Origin: Tubiluchus corallicola
Taxonomy: Eukaryota > Priapulida > Priapulimorpha > Priapulimorphida > Tubiluchidae
NCBI GenBank assembly: GCA_030141605.1
Contig: JAQGDQ010000427.1
Span: forward strand, 1-64,000
Direction of reading: 5' to 3'
DNA: 64,000 bases
Shown here: positions 22,301-33,434 of the stretch, piece by piece
Layout of the letters: the number at the start of each line of letters is the position of its first letter
Position numbering within the stretch: position 1 is the first letter of the stretch
Notes under the pieces: model-generated
The model's database searches: none
The model's input: only the letters and a program-made list of their open reading frames with translations
What the model was told of the DNA's origin: nothing
Made by a program: the position numbers and the translations under genes

Positions 22301-24931
22301 GGTTACAGTTGTGTAGGACCATATCAAAGCCTTATCAACTGAACCGAAGCCCTCGGGGTCGGGCAATTGATAGAGCGCCGAAATTGTCTGGAAGCAATCG
22401 AAGTGTGAATCATAGATTCGATTAATTGCAAAATTAATCAAGATCGCTTGTTTCGAAAATAAAGGGCGATAAGAGGTATAAGTTTTGCAAAAAACGATCG
22501 AAAATACGACGAGGAATATGTCACCACATTAATATTGTAATCTTTTTAGTGATCGCAATAATATGTGCAACATTTAGTTCTACACTTCGCATAATAGAGT
22601 TCAAGAAAAATGATGTTACTTGGGTGTATAACAATATAATTGTTCTATAATAGCAATATACCAAAGTATAATAACCAAAATCAGCATGAATGTTGTTAAC
22701 AGTGGCGTGCAGTCGGTTGTGGAACGACGCATACAACCCACTAGTGGGTCTGGCGGAGTGCTGTAAGCGGCCACCAACTTATTTTCCTGTATTCTAACTC
22801 ACTTAGATCTGATTTGGTACCCAGACTTCTTTAAACGTGAAAAATATGCTTATAATAATAAGTCAATATTCAGGCATATTTATCTATGACTTTTGTAGCT
22901 ACTGTAGAGAATGGATTGTAGATATTTGAAACTCAGCGGCTCAACGAATGAACTAACCATTTGTAGGCCTCATTCCATTTCTGTTGTGCAGGCCTTACCT
23001 AAAATACTTGATAAAGTATTGCACAATCAAGTTTTAACCTACTTGAAAATCATTAACTCACTTATTAATAAATTGTCTCGCTGACGACAGTCACATTAAA
23101 TTGACTGATTGGTAAAGTTGAAATTCAAAGTAATACAACTAAACTATCAGCTCTAAACTTGGAAAAGAAAATTTAAGCAAAACTTTATGGCTTTTTGTCC
23201 TAATGTGCAAATAAGTTACCAGAAAAAAGACTGCTTTAAACTTTTCAATGAATCATAACATATTTAAAATGTGGTTGGGTAAAATGCATTAAAACTCAAT
23301 TGTCTATTGTCAAATTGTCAGGGGCTTGACATATTGCTTATTAACTTGTCTTCATAAACTGGATGAAATTTCCTAAATTTAGTGTTTCGATAATTTTGAT
23401 TGGACAAGTTTCGTATCTAAATTATAATGAGTGTGCTTCTTTCACTTTGGAAAATACGGTGAATGCATGTAGCTCCGTCGCTTGTTTAGTGTGATGGTTT
23501 CGCAAAACCTATAGCCTACTGACATTATAATACAATAGGAGCGTAAAATGTTAATAAATATTAGCAATAATTGTTAATTATTGGAATTATTAGAGATATT
23601 TACAAGTGCTTTTTACATCGTAATTAATTTTTGGAAATGTGTAAGTATGCAGTGCATCCCTTGCGTGCATGGACTGCTCGCCACTGGTAGCTAACATTCA
23701 TAGGCCAACTTCTTTTTAATGATTTGCTTTTGCTTTTTTTTATGTTGCTTGAATGTCGTGCTCATTCGCCTTATGCATGGTCATCATACAGCTTCAATTT
23801 TAAGATTGTTCAAACAGAATTTCAACTAGAATTTTCACAAATTTTGTCGCAGTTTGTAACATCTTGCGTATTGCCCCGTTGATTATTAATATAATTTACA
23901 TTTTAATAATGTTAATGTAAATCTAATATTTTCATAAGCATTTTCATAAACATGAATCTAATCATAAACATGTTGTAGTTAGTGGCTAGGCAACATAAGT
24001 TACCATGGATTCAGTCTGGGCAGGCATTGCTACCAGATTTTAACCCCTTCAGGACTGCACCACTCCAAATAGATCTGATAAGACTTTTCTGCTACATCAT
24101 GAGCACAGACATAACCAGATTACAAATTAGGTACTGTCCTATTCAGAATCTCGGCTATCCAATCACGCAATTTGTTTAATCATTGATAAGTTACTTAATT
24201 GGATAAAATTAAGAAAAACACGCTCTTTTCAGGCACTCCAACTTGGCCTATCGAGTAGCTCATAGTGTACACTAGCGCGATCGTACACACTACTTTATTG
24301 ATCACGTGCTTGCTATAGGCCAAGAGAGCTGTCTGCTGTACAGAGTTCCAGGAAAAACCTACCCATCAGCCAAGGATAAATTAAAGTCGTCTCACTTGTA
24401 ACAGGAATTTCTCCTTAAGAATAGAGTAGACTTGAGGCTAAAGTGAATCACAGTGTGTTGTGTCTGGATAGTTCAAGTTTTCTGCATCAACCGATTTCAC
24501 ATAAGTGATACTGAACATTGTTGAGGTTGAAACGCTTCAGTTACTGAAAGCGTTTTGCAATTTTTTCATCAAAAATAAATTTAAGGTAATTTCATAATTA
24601 TATAATTATACATAATGGCAAGTACATTTCGTATATAATTTTGCCTGGAAATCGACTGTAAGAGGAGTAGAAACCTACAAAATCTATCAAATATAATGTA
24701 ATCATTTCTTAGTGAGAGCAGCTTTTGATGAACCTATGCAAAATGCAGCAAGCTTTTACGGTACTGAAGGAGTTTTAAATGAAGCAATAAGTAGGTCTAC
24801 TCACCACCAATGTCATGATTCAGATATGACGTCTTGACGATTATTTGACTATTTATTTTCAGTAGTGCCACTAATATGCAAACAATGCTCAAGGAAAGGC
24901 CACACTTAATCCACAGAGCCTTCGAAGACAT
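19317..24931 (-). CDS. Carbohydrate sulfotransferase, HNK-1ST/CHST8-14 type, two exons (24931-24805, 20251-19317)
   Basis: Enzymes of this family transfer sulfate from PAPS to sugars of glycoproteins or chondroitin/dermatan in the Golgi lumen. Exon 1 encodes a short tail and a signal anchor (residues 5-26, ALWIKCGLSLSIVCILVALL). It ends at 24805 before GTGAGT, phase 1. Exon 2 starts at 20251 after TTCCTGTTTTTTGCAG, in matching phase, giving 353 aa, normal for the family. The 5'-phosphosulfate loop is PKVGCLNWQ at about 110-118. The 3'-phosphate site is VREPFARILSAWRDK at about 170-184. There are several N-glycosylation sequons. The start at 24931 follows the usual short tail. A methionine at 24946 is an alternative. 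Without the join, exon 2 would open with 23 intron-coded residues. The 4.55-kb intron contains a hAT MITE. The gene appears intact. The exact sugar acceptor cannot be told. Confidence 0.85.
20252..22699 (-). other. Sulfotransferase intron, 3' half
   Basis: No gene seen. Reading frames at 20731-20991 and 22181-22441 (minus) have no recognisable similarity. 20605-20660 has a small CGACGA/ACCAACACCAA low-complexity run. Confidence 0.45.
22700..23686. mobile_element. hAT-type non-autonomous transposon, 987 bp, inside the sulfotransferase intron
   Basis: The left end CAGTGGCGTGCAGTC and the right end (reverse complement CAGTGGCGAGCAGTC) agree in 14 of 15 bases. Flanking octamers GTTGTTAA (22692-22699) and GTAGCTAA (23687-23694) agree at 6 of 8, a degraded 8-bp duplication typical of hAT elements. 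No transposase frame lies inside. Confidence 0.75.
24243..24325. repeat. Short nested inverted repeat (possible hairpin)
   Basis: CTTGGCCTAT at 24243-24252 pairs with ATAGGCCAAG at 24316-24325. Inside it, GTGTAC at 24266-24271 pairs with GTACAC at 24284-24289. It lies in the sulfotransferase intron. It may be a remnant foldback element or an RNA hairpin. Confidence 0.4.
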
Positions 24932-24946
24932 TTTCTGTATTAACAT

Positions 24947-26450
24947 TTCTATACGTTTTCTACTATTTGTATTCATAACAGTGTTTACGAGAACTGTTGC
25001 GAAACGAAATAATCGAGTAAAATTATTTTTATTTGCGCTAAAAAAATTTATACTTTTCTGGGCTGTGGGTAACACAGCAGCTGCGACAGTCCTAAGTATA
25101 CAAACGTGGCCGTGAAGTGAAAGTAACGGGCAAAACAGCGCCGACCATTTCGTGTAACTGTTTTACAGGATGTTTGAGTATTGCCGATTTTAGTTCACAA
25201 ATTTAAATGCCGCACGTGTGTAAGAAGAGTGTCAGTTAACTCGCGGCTACATCTCATTATTGCTAATCGACAAGCAAGCAGGCTAGGCGTGTTTTACCTG
25301 TTCTCCTAGCAAACACCACCTAGCAATGGCCAAGCAAGCGCTCTTTCATCTCTCAAATGACGGGCTACTAGCAATATACTGGGCTAATTAGCGTCAAACG
25401 TCTATTATCATCATTATTTTTATTTTTTATTTTATTTATTTATTTTTATTTTATTCATTTTAGATTTATTTCATGCATTTAAAAGTACATAGCATTGTAT
25501 AAAAATTAAAAAAGCACTCTGCTATACTATGAAATCACAATAGAATCTAATAAAGTATTTACATATATACTTTCACATCCAGACACAAAACATAAAAACA
25601 CAAGACAGATCGCTAAAGATACGATATACAAAGGCATGAAATCCAATAAAAGTCAATTAAAATGGAAAAGATGTTGATTTCATAATGCAAAACAAAGTTT
25701 GTACCAGTTCGTCTTTATAACTGTATTGTGATATGCAGAGTAAACATATAATTTATCAATTATATCACTGGGTATCTCGGTCAGTCCATATATAAACGAC
25801 CCTGTTATCGTTCGAGCAATAACGTGCTAGGAATATTAAAATTTACAAATTTTTCACTTATGGTGCATCTTCCCTAAATGTTGAAAAGCTAGGAAATGCA
25901 TTATTGTCAGCCACCTTTAAAAAAGGCGGACTGTGAGGACTTGGGTTTCAATTTACCTGTAAGTGACTCGTTGAATTGATTTAGCTAGGACGGGCAAACA
26001 AAAACTACTCTCTAGATTGCTAAAATTTTCTTTCACACGCAAAACTGATGCAAGACCCTTTAAAGGAGTATTTGAGAAAAGACAAAGGCAGACTGATGTA
26101 GTAGCAATTTAAAGTAAACTTAAAATTAGATATAGCCTTCGTAAAGAAGTTCGTGATTTAATTCAACAAATGCGAGACTAAATTAGTGAATGGAACGAGG
26201 AAATAGAGAAGAAGGACGCAGATGACATTTCTATGAGTTTTAGCGCGCGAAAGAACGTCAAACAAACAGATGGATATTGGAGACACGCCAACAAGTACCC
26301 CTACTAAACTGCGTTTTGTTTAATAGCTGATCCATTTGCAACAAGCTACATGACTTGGATAGGTTCCTGTTGCAAAACAATAACGTTGTTACCGTTACGG
26401 AAGCCTGACTGGGAAATGGTTACGCTGGAGACGGGGTAACGTATACGAAA
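24947..26450. other. 5' flank of sulfotransferase and AT-rich region
   Basis: Just upstream of the sulfotransferase start lies a CpG-containing stretch (25100-25330) that could hold the promoter, though no TATA or initiator is assigned. 25400-25460 is a TTTTATTTATT low-complexity run that may be a LINE tail, with no coding left. 25860-26450 holds no gene that I recognise. Confidence 0.35.
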
Positions 26451-26454
26451 TACC

Positions 26455-27510
26455 AAGTCTTGCTGATGTAATGATAAGAATATTAACATGTTCATCTCTG
26501 CCTTGTTTGATTTTTTTTAAGTAACATTTTTGAGAATAACGGCACAGAGGAGAGGTGATTTAAGATGGAGTTTCCCAACTAATGTAATTCTTGTCTTGCT
26601 GTTTCTTCGACAGATTAGATTCTGCAGAAAGTTAAAGGGAAAGAAAGGGCAATTTCAATGTATATCCCAAAAAAAATTTCATACGAAAGTAATATTACTT
26701 AGAATTGCGTTTAGCTATTTGAAAAACTTATTTAATTGAAAAACAAAACTCTTTTAAGATATATTAAAATAATTTAAAATGTTGGCGCCAGCGAGGAAAA
26801 CAGCACTGCATCCCAGTGTGCACCACTGATTCACCAAAAACACATTATTGATTTTGTTGATAATATAAAGTACATATAAACTATTGCTTAGTTAGCGAAG
26901 AGTACGAATGCTCTGATTATATTTTAAAAACTTTTGAGCACTGTTATCTCAACTTTTTTTTCAAATGACTTACAGTTAAAATGGCTGAGTCTAACAGAGT
27001 TTATATTTCATATTTCATACAGCGTCACTGCTAATACAAATTCTGTGGGCAATAAGACAGTTACTCTATTTCAAGAAGAATTTTTAAGCTTGATTTCTGA
27101 AGTGTGTTTTACTGTGCTTTAAGAATGGGTAAAATAAGGACATTAACAATAAAATAAAATAAAAAAAGTGAAATATGACTGTTTAGAAAATGAGAAAATG
27201 AAATTATTGATTGTTATAACTGATTACAATCCACATTAGAAGCATTTCATCTGCTGCGCATTTCATCTGCAGTTTTCATGATAAACATTACAGACGAACA
27301 TTTTATTGACTTTAATTGGGCGTTAACTTTTTCTCCAAATTGGTTGAAACTTGTTTAGTTTAGGTAAAACTAAGGCCCATTTCACACTGGGTGCGCTAAG
27401 AAAATTCGGAATTGCTGTTAGAGAATCAGAAAATGTTCACAACATTTCCGTTTTTCACACAGAAATCACGTGATTTTTACGCGTGTCCAGCTACTTCGCG
27501 AATTACAAAC
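26455..27510 (+). repeat. Dispersed repeat G, copy 1
   Basis: Parts recur at 34700-35480 (for example AAGGCAGT / GAATTTTTAAGC blocks), at 56390-56660 (AAGGCCCATTTCACACTGGG and ACGCGTGTCCAGC-like block) and at 63916-64000 (TTGATAAGAATATTAACAT-like start). The AAGGCCCATTTCACACTGGG string looks like a DNA-transposon end but no inverted partner was found. Short open frames in it are not conserved between copies. Confidence 0.5.
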
Positions 27511-27832
27511 TTGTAGCGATTATATATGTAATATATATTATTAATCTCCATCTTTTTGCTGGGCGCTTAATAATATTATTTCAGAATTAATTATACCGTC
27601 GTTACTTGTTCCATTGAATTAACTAAACAAGAGAGCAGCGAACGTGAGAAATTTTACTGTTACTCTAAAGACTAGACGAATTTTCAGAAAAGTAGAACCC
27701 TGGAAGCGTTTTTTTTCTAAATGTGGGTAACATAGTCAGTTTTATAAATTTTACTCCGCTGAACCCAGAAAAAGCCATTACCATTTCCAGCAAACTTTAG
27801 CAGAAAGGGTAGAAAACGCAGAAAATTTAAGG
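27510..27832. other. Spacer without recognisable feature
   Basis: AT-rich, no coding or repeat structure recognised, directly preceding the GGTAA array. Confidence 0.35.
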
Positions 27833-28259
27833 TAAGGTTAGGTAAGGTAAGGTAAGGTAAGGTAAGGTACGGTAAGGTAAGGTAGGGTAAGGAAAGCTAA
27901 GGTAGGGTAAGGTAAGGTCAGATAGGGTAAGGTAGGGTAAGGTAAGGTGAGGTGAGGTGAGGTGAGGTGAGGTGAGGTGAGGTGAGGTGAGGTGAGGTTA
28001 GGTAAGGTAAGGTAAGGTAAGGTAAGGTAAGGTAAGGTAAGGTAAGGTAAGGAAAGGAAAGGAAAGGAAAGGAAAGGAAAGGAAAGGAAAGGAAAGGAAA
28101 GGAAAGGAAAGGAAAGGAAGGGTAAGGTAGGGTAGGGTAAGGCAGGGTAAGGTAAGGTAAGGTAAGGTAAGGTAAGGTAAGGTAAGGTAAGGTAAGGTAA
28201 GGTAAGGTAAGGTAAGGTAAGGTAAGGTAAGGTTAGGTAAGGTAAAGTAAGATAAGGTA
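27833..28259 (+). repeat. (GGTAA)n pentanucleotide array with domain structure
   Basis: About 427 bases of GGTAA. Blocks of GGTGA (27945-27995) and GGAAA (28050-28120) are embedded, then GGTAA resumes. Pure purine bias on one strand with blocks of distinct variant suggests stepwise expansion. It produces a 147-codon Leu-Pro-Tyr frame on the minus strand that is an artefact. Confidence 0.95.
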
Positions 28260-28425
28260 AAATAAATTTTATTCGATGCAATTATCTACGTGAAAAAAGT
28301 GAGCAGCTGAAGTTCTTTTCTACAACAAAAAGCAACAAAATATAAAAATACATCGGAAAAATAAAAATACAAACAGACATCTTAAAATGTGATTTAGTCA
28401 CGGGTTTAAAAAGGGAAGCCGCAAT

Positions 28426-28840
28426 CAGGGGCGTATTAACCAATAGTCTAACTAGGCTATAGCCTAGGGCGCCAAAGTTTGAAAGGCGTTACGTTTAGAA
28501 AAAATTATTCTCGTCAGAAAATGTGTATACTTTCAAATTTATATAATGGGCGCATTTCATAACAAACCACAGGCTGTTACTGAGCAATACTATTATATAA
28601 ACTCCAATTAAGGCAGTGCATGATAGTACACAACAAGCAACTACGCAGAATATACTCGCTATGTAAATGCATGTAATTAAGAATGACAACGTAGAAACTT
28701 AGTCTATGTTAATAGCGTTTCTAATACACCACAAGTAATTGCTAAATGTGCTCATTACATAAGCAACCATAAATTCACAAAGGAGATGACAAGACAGAGC
28801 TATCAGCTTAGGGCGCCGTAAAGACTTGATACGCCCCCTG
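28426..28840. mobile_element. hAT-like MITE, 415 bp
   Basis: The left end CAGGGGCGTATTAACC and the right end (reverse complement CAGGGGGCGTATCAAG) are imperfect inverted repeats. Just inside each end lies AGGGCGCC in one orientation or the other. The CAGGGGCG start is common in hAT elements. Target duplication is unclear. Inner sequence is non-coding. Confidence 0.55.
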
Positions 28841-28849
28841 TTGCAACAG

Positions 28850-29580
28850 CAAACATTCCGCGTTTTTACTTGTGCCTCATTTTTACTGTTCTATGGACTG
28901 TAAATGTCTGAAATAAAATAAAATTATCCTGCAGACCATTTCTCTCCTTATGGCAATACGCTTATTTTTACCGGGGGGGGGGGCGCCTTAATGAATTTCA
29001 AAAAAATTTCACTGCCCCTTTCGTTAGAAGGCAGCAATGCCCCGAAACTTGGTGTCTTTTTATTTCGTTTTTCTGTGACTTTTTATTTATATTCTCATTT
29101 TTTAATTTTTCGATTTTTGGCAGCTTTTAAATCTTTCTTATAATTGCATACACTTCGTAGGAATACGAAAATGGTTCTGTATAAAGCTGGCACTTTTATA
29201 CAAGCAGCATTATTTGCATTGAAGTATAATCTTGTTCTATTAGAATATAGAGATTCAAATATAATAAAAGATCTAGTCTTAAAATGATTAATTTTCTATT
29301 ATGTAAACATCTTATTTTATATACGTATATACGTCTTTTCTATCCCTAAATGACTTACAGCAGTCTGCGAGCAACGAATTTGAAATCAATATCTACTTTT
29401 CTATTCTGACCGTATGGTCTGTACTTGTAGCTCACAGCCTCTGCCGTCATTAAATATTTCATCAATTTCTGCTTCAAGCTCTGCAGAGATCCTTTCTATT
29501 AAAGTCAATGTAAATCCTAAAAAACTGATTTCTATTTCATACATAATTAATTGATAGTTAATTTAATTAGATGCATCTAG
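28850..29580 (+). repeat. Dispersed repeat E, copy 2
   Basis: Matches 4760-5390 inverted and 39590-39910 direct. It includes a run of about 12 Gs at 28974-28985. No coding. Confidence 0.55.
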
Positions 29581-29589
29581 TAAATGAAT

Positions 29590-30384
29590 CAGATCTTTTG
29601 TTCTGTTACCTCAAAACGCCGAGCTTATTTCTTGCTTTTTGTTCATTCAATTTGCCATCGAAATCATAACGGTTGTGATATAATAAAATAACAATAGAGA
29701 TGTGGAGATCAGAGAGAAAGAGGGAGAGAGAGCGAGTGGGGAAGAGAGAGAGGCAGAGAGACAGCGCGTTCATTATCTTGAATGTTAAAACTTGAAAGAC
29801 AGAAAATTTGTTGCACAAAGTTTTGTATCGAAATTTAATTATTTGTGGGTTCGTAACATCAAGCCATTGATAAGACTCATTTAAAACTACAGGGAGTCGA
29901 GTCTGTACAGTGCTCTACAGTGCCGACCAACCTGCTAGTCAGAAATTTAAGAGGGGGGGGAGACATGTTGTGAGCATCACAAATGAGTAATTGTTGAAGA
30001 ACTGACGCAGCACAGTGCAAAATAAATTACCATTTCTTCATTTTGACGATAAAATATTTATTGATATTTATGTAAACCTCTAATATTCCGATGTCGCAAA
30101 AACGTGAACAAATTTTTATTACGATTTTATAAAAATGAAATAACGAAATTTCATGAAATTAAGACGCTGATGCTGCACTCCAAACTAATTAATAACTAAT
30201 ACGTGACTAATACTGCCTGACTCCCTTTGTTTTAACATCATTTTGTATTCCATACATATTTAAACTGTAATTAATTCAGTTAGATGCTTCAGATAAATGA
30301 CTCACACCTTCTGTTTTATGTTTGGTCAAGCAAAAGCCTGATTTAATATTCTTGGCGTATTTAATGAGTGCGTTTTCTTAACTC

Positions 30385-30430
<46 letters not shown>

Positions 30431-31310
30431 GAATAAATATTGGACTCACACAGCGCTTATTTTATACCTGGATCAAAAAATATATAAAAACCAGAGAAAA
30501 TGTATATTATGTTTTAGCTTACAATGATTAGGGAATACGTACATGATGTATAAGTGTGTTTCTAAAAAAAAGCTAATAAAGTTTTTGAATTGCTGAGGAT
30601 CGTTCTCATTGTCAAATAGAAAAGCGTCATTGTCAATAATAATATTACTATGATTCCCCTGATTGCTAACGTTCAAATAAACTTGCATTGAGTGTTAAAA
30701 TTTGGTGTGAAACAAAAGTGAGGATGTTAATCAGGTTTCATGATTCACCTGATAAATTGATCATCTGGTGTAAGACAAAGAGTTAAATTATTTAAGTAGG
30801 TACTGGTGATTCACCTGATAAACTGAACATCTGTGGTGTAAGACAAAGAGTTAATTTATTTAAGTAGGTACTGGTGATTCACCTGATAAACTGAACATCT
30901 GTGGTGTAAGACAAAGAGTTAATGGATTAAACAGGTACAGGTGATTCACCTGATAAATTGAGCATCTGATTTAAGACAAAGAGCGAAGGCTTTAAATAAC
31001 GTTGCAATGATTCATCTGATTTATAATGTTTAATTAAATGTGCCTAAAGATTTGAACATCTGCTAGAAGAGTAAAGTGTTACAATATGCACACCAGTGAT
31101 TCAATCGATTGATAATGTCTGTTTTAATAATATAAATGAAAGTTCAAAACTTCAGTAAGACTTTAAGCTGATATTAAAAAAAATGAGGTCTGCATATTCG
31201 CAAAAGATCTATTTACAAGCCTAGAAATCAATTTTGGTGTCTAAACAAACGCATATAAACAGTTTTATAGCTTACACAAGTTATATAAGACTTATTGTTA
31301 AAACGATATG
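29590..31310 (-). repeat. Family X, copy 3 (minus), segmentally shared with 44690-46880
   Basis: In order it contains an imperfect (GA)n at 29705-29762, a unique-to-two-copies block 29790-30020, the X distal segment 30160-30380, a pure (GA)n at 30387-30427, the GGTATAAAATAAG flank, the E-box minisatellite 30720-31010, and the spacer with CAATCGATTGATAATGTCTG. The same order recurs at 44690-46880 in the same orientation. Here the LTR-like module is missing after 31310. Confidence 0.75.
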
Positions 31311-31655
31311 AAATAATAACGATTATTATGATAATAATGATACTGCTCTCCTGCCTTTTTTATGTTTTACTGCCTAGTTTATTTTTCATGTAGTTCCCTA
31401 GAACTTTTAGAACACGTGGGTAACAAAACAAATTTCTGACAAGCATACAGACATTGGTTTAATACAAAATATGATCAAGCATATGTGGAGGTGGCAGGGA
31501 TAACAAAGATCGATGATCATATTGCACCAGGTGCTCACTATAATGTTCACTGATGATGAAAGTCTAACCGACTCACAAATTTTATTCCAAATAGGCGGAA
31601 TTGAACACTAAAAGAAATCATGATGACCTGTTTTGGTATTTGAAGAAGGAATATC
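31311..31655. other. Junction region between family X parts
   Basis: Where the LTR-like module would be expected, unrelated AT-rich sequence is present. No gene seen. Confidence 0.35.
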
Positions 31656-31659
31656 ACGA

Positions 31660-31870
31660 TAAACAAGTTGAACTTATTTTATAACTGACTTACCCAACAG
31701 CAATTTGGCAGAGAAACTTTAGCGCCGCGTTACTTAATAATTCAGTAATTAATTTATTTCTATCACGCGGGAAAAGTCATGGAACGCTCTTTGCGCCTCT
31801 CCCCGGGAAACCTGCGAAACAGCGCAGTTTGCGCAGCTACGTCACAGGCAGTATGGCGGTAGAGCGATAC
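31660..31870 (-). repeat. Promoter-like dispersed module RA, copy 3
   Basis: Inverted relative to 710-960. It has CTACGTCACAGGCAGTATGGCGG and GCGGGAAAAG-type blocks, retaining the CRE half-site and E2F-like site. Confidence 0.55.
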
Positions 31871-33430
31871 ATTAGTCATTACGATGTTTTTGTCTACAGC
31901 TTTTACAGTTGATTTACTGTACTTGACCTTGTCTCCGACAGTAAGTCAGCTGATAAAATTGTCATTACATGCCTTCACCTCATTAATGGAATTCCATCAA
32001 GTTTGTAAGACAAAAACAATTATTTTTCCGCCGTATCGTGATAGTTCTAAGTGCATACAAGAACAATAATAATACTTCAACAAATGTGTGATCTCAGAGA
32101 GAAGTTGCGCAACAAATTGCGAGAGCATTTGCCAAACCGTTCACATGTTGCAACAAGTTGCGAGAGAAGTCTCTACGTCCGAACGCGCCATTACGATGTA
32201 AAATTTCTGTCAAATTAATTTCGATAGTCCAGCAAATAAATGAAATTGATTAGTTTGTCTAACGCACGCCAAATTTTTTTATATTTCTGTGAAAATGTAA
32301 ATATCCTTATAGCAGTTTATGTTGGTTTATTTGCATCATCTGACTCTAGCTGTTCTCACTTCGCTCAAGAAATAACTAAGAAATAGAATATAAACCAAAT
32401 CTATTGTTTTTCTCTGTTAATGATGACAACTCTCAGGAGAGATCTCTCGTATTTCAAACACATGTATTTATTTACTTCATTCACTTTGCATAAATGCAGC
32501 TCAGTACAACAATTTGCGCTCAGTGCAGTTTTACAATAGAACGAATGGTTCATAAAAAAGCAATTCGTGGTACGCACGAAGATAGGTAATTTAATGAGCT
32601 TAATGTCTATAAAATAAAAAAGTAAAAAATTAGGGCTATTAATGGTTCAATTTGCAGAATTACTTTCACAAAAGTAATAAATCATAAAAAAGGATTGTGC
32701 AGTGCTACATCAAATAGATAACAAAGTTAAAGAACATTGTCATAAGTGGCTTTCAACTTTAATTCTGAAATGATATATAAACATACACATTGTATTATGT
32801 ACAGATGGGAATGACATTGATCTAAATATCAGTCCATGTTTATATATTGAAATAATTACAGTCTGATGTCAGTGTTACTTTAAAAATTCAAATGCAAAAT
32901 TGGTGCAAGCATGACAAACATTTCAACTTAGAAAATTATATTAAAGCAATAATTTTAATAGTAATACTATATATATATATATATATATTACTATATATAT
33001 ATTATTATATATTATATATTATTATTTTATTATTACATATATATATATATATATTTATTATACTACATATAATAAACTCATTAAAATGCAGAAGCATAAA
33101 AGTTTAGCTAACTAGAAGTAGCTATAGTGTCTTTACTGAGTAACTGTATTGTCTGTAAAATTTAATTAATTCTGGAATGCGATAGCCAGTTACTGCAATC
33201 ATTACCATTTTGAGATGCTAATAGATCGACATTTTCACAAATATCTTTAAAACAGCAGAATAAATGGTCAAAACACAAACTATAAAATTTTGTGAAGCAC
33301 GCATTTTTTATTTTAATAAATGCATAACATGTAACTTGTAATCACAACTAGCAATGTTTTGATGCAGTAAATAAAAAACAAAGTTTCTGAATAATGTAAG
33401 CAATTTTAAATTAGAGCCATCTTATCATTT
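31871..33430. other. AT-rich region without gene
   Basis: Contains an (AT)n-rich stretch at 32968-33060 and no supported coding sequence. A 61-codon frame at 31884 begins inside the RA flank and has no recognisable similarity. No match to other repeats is seen between about 32080 and 33420. Confidence 0.4.
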
Positions 33431-33434
33431 AAAG

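Noticed and set aside
24876-25115. 79-codon plus-strand frame
   Set aside because: It is the antisense shadow of the sulfotransferase anchor exon.
27833-28259. Telomere-like repeat
   Set aside because: GGTAA is a pentamer that differs from the TTAGGG and TTAGG metazoan telomere units, and it is internal with variant blocks.
27838-28281. 147-codon Leu-Pro-Tyr frame
   Set aside because: It is a translation of the GGTAA pentanucleotide array.
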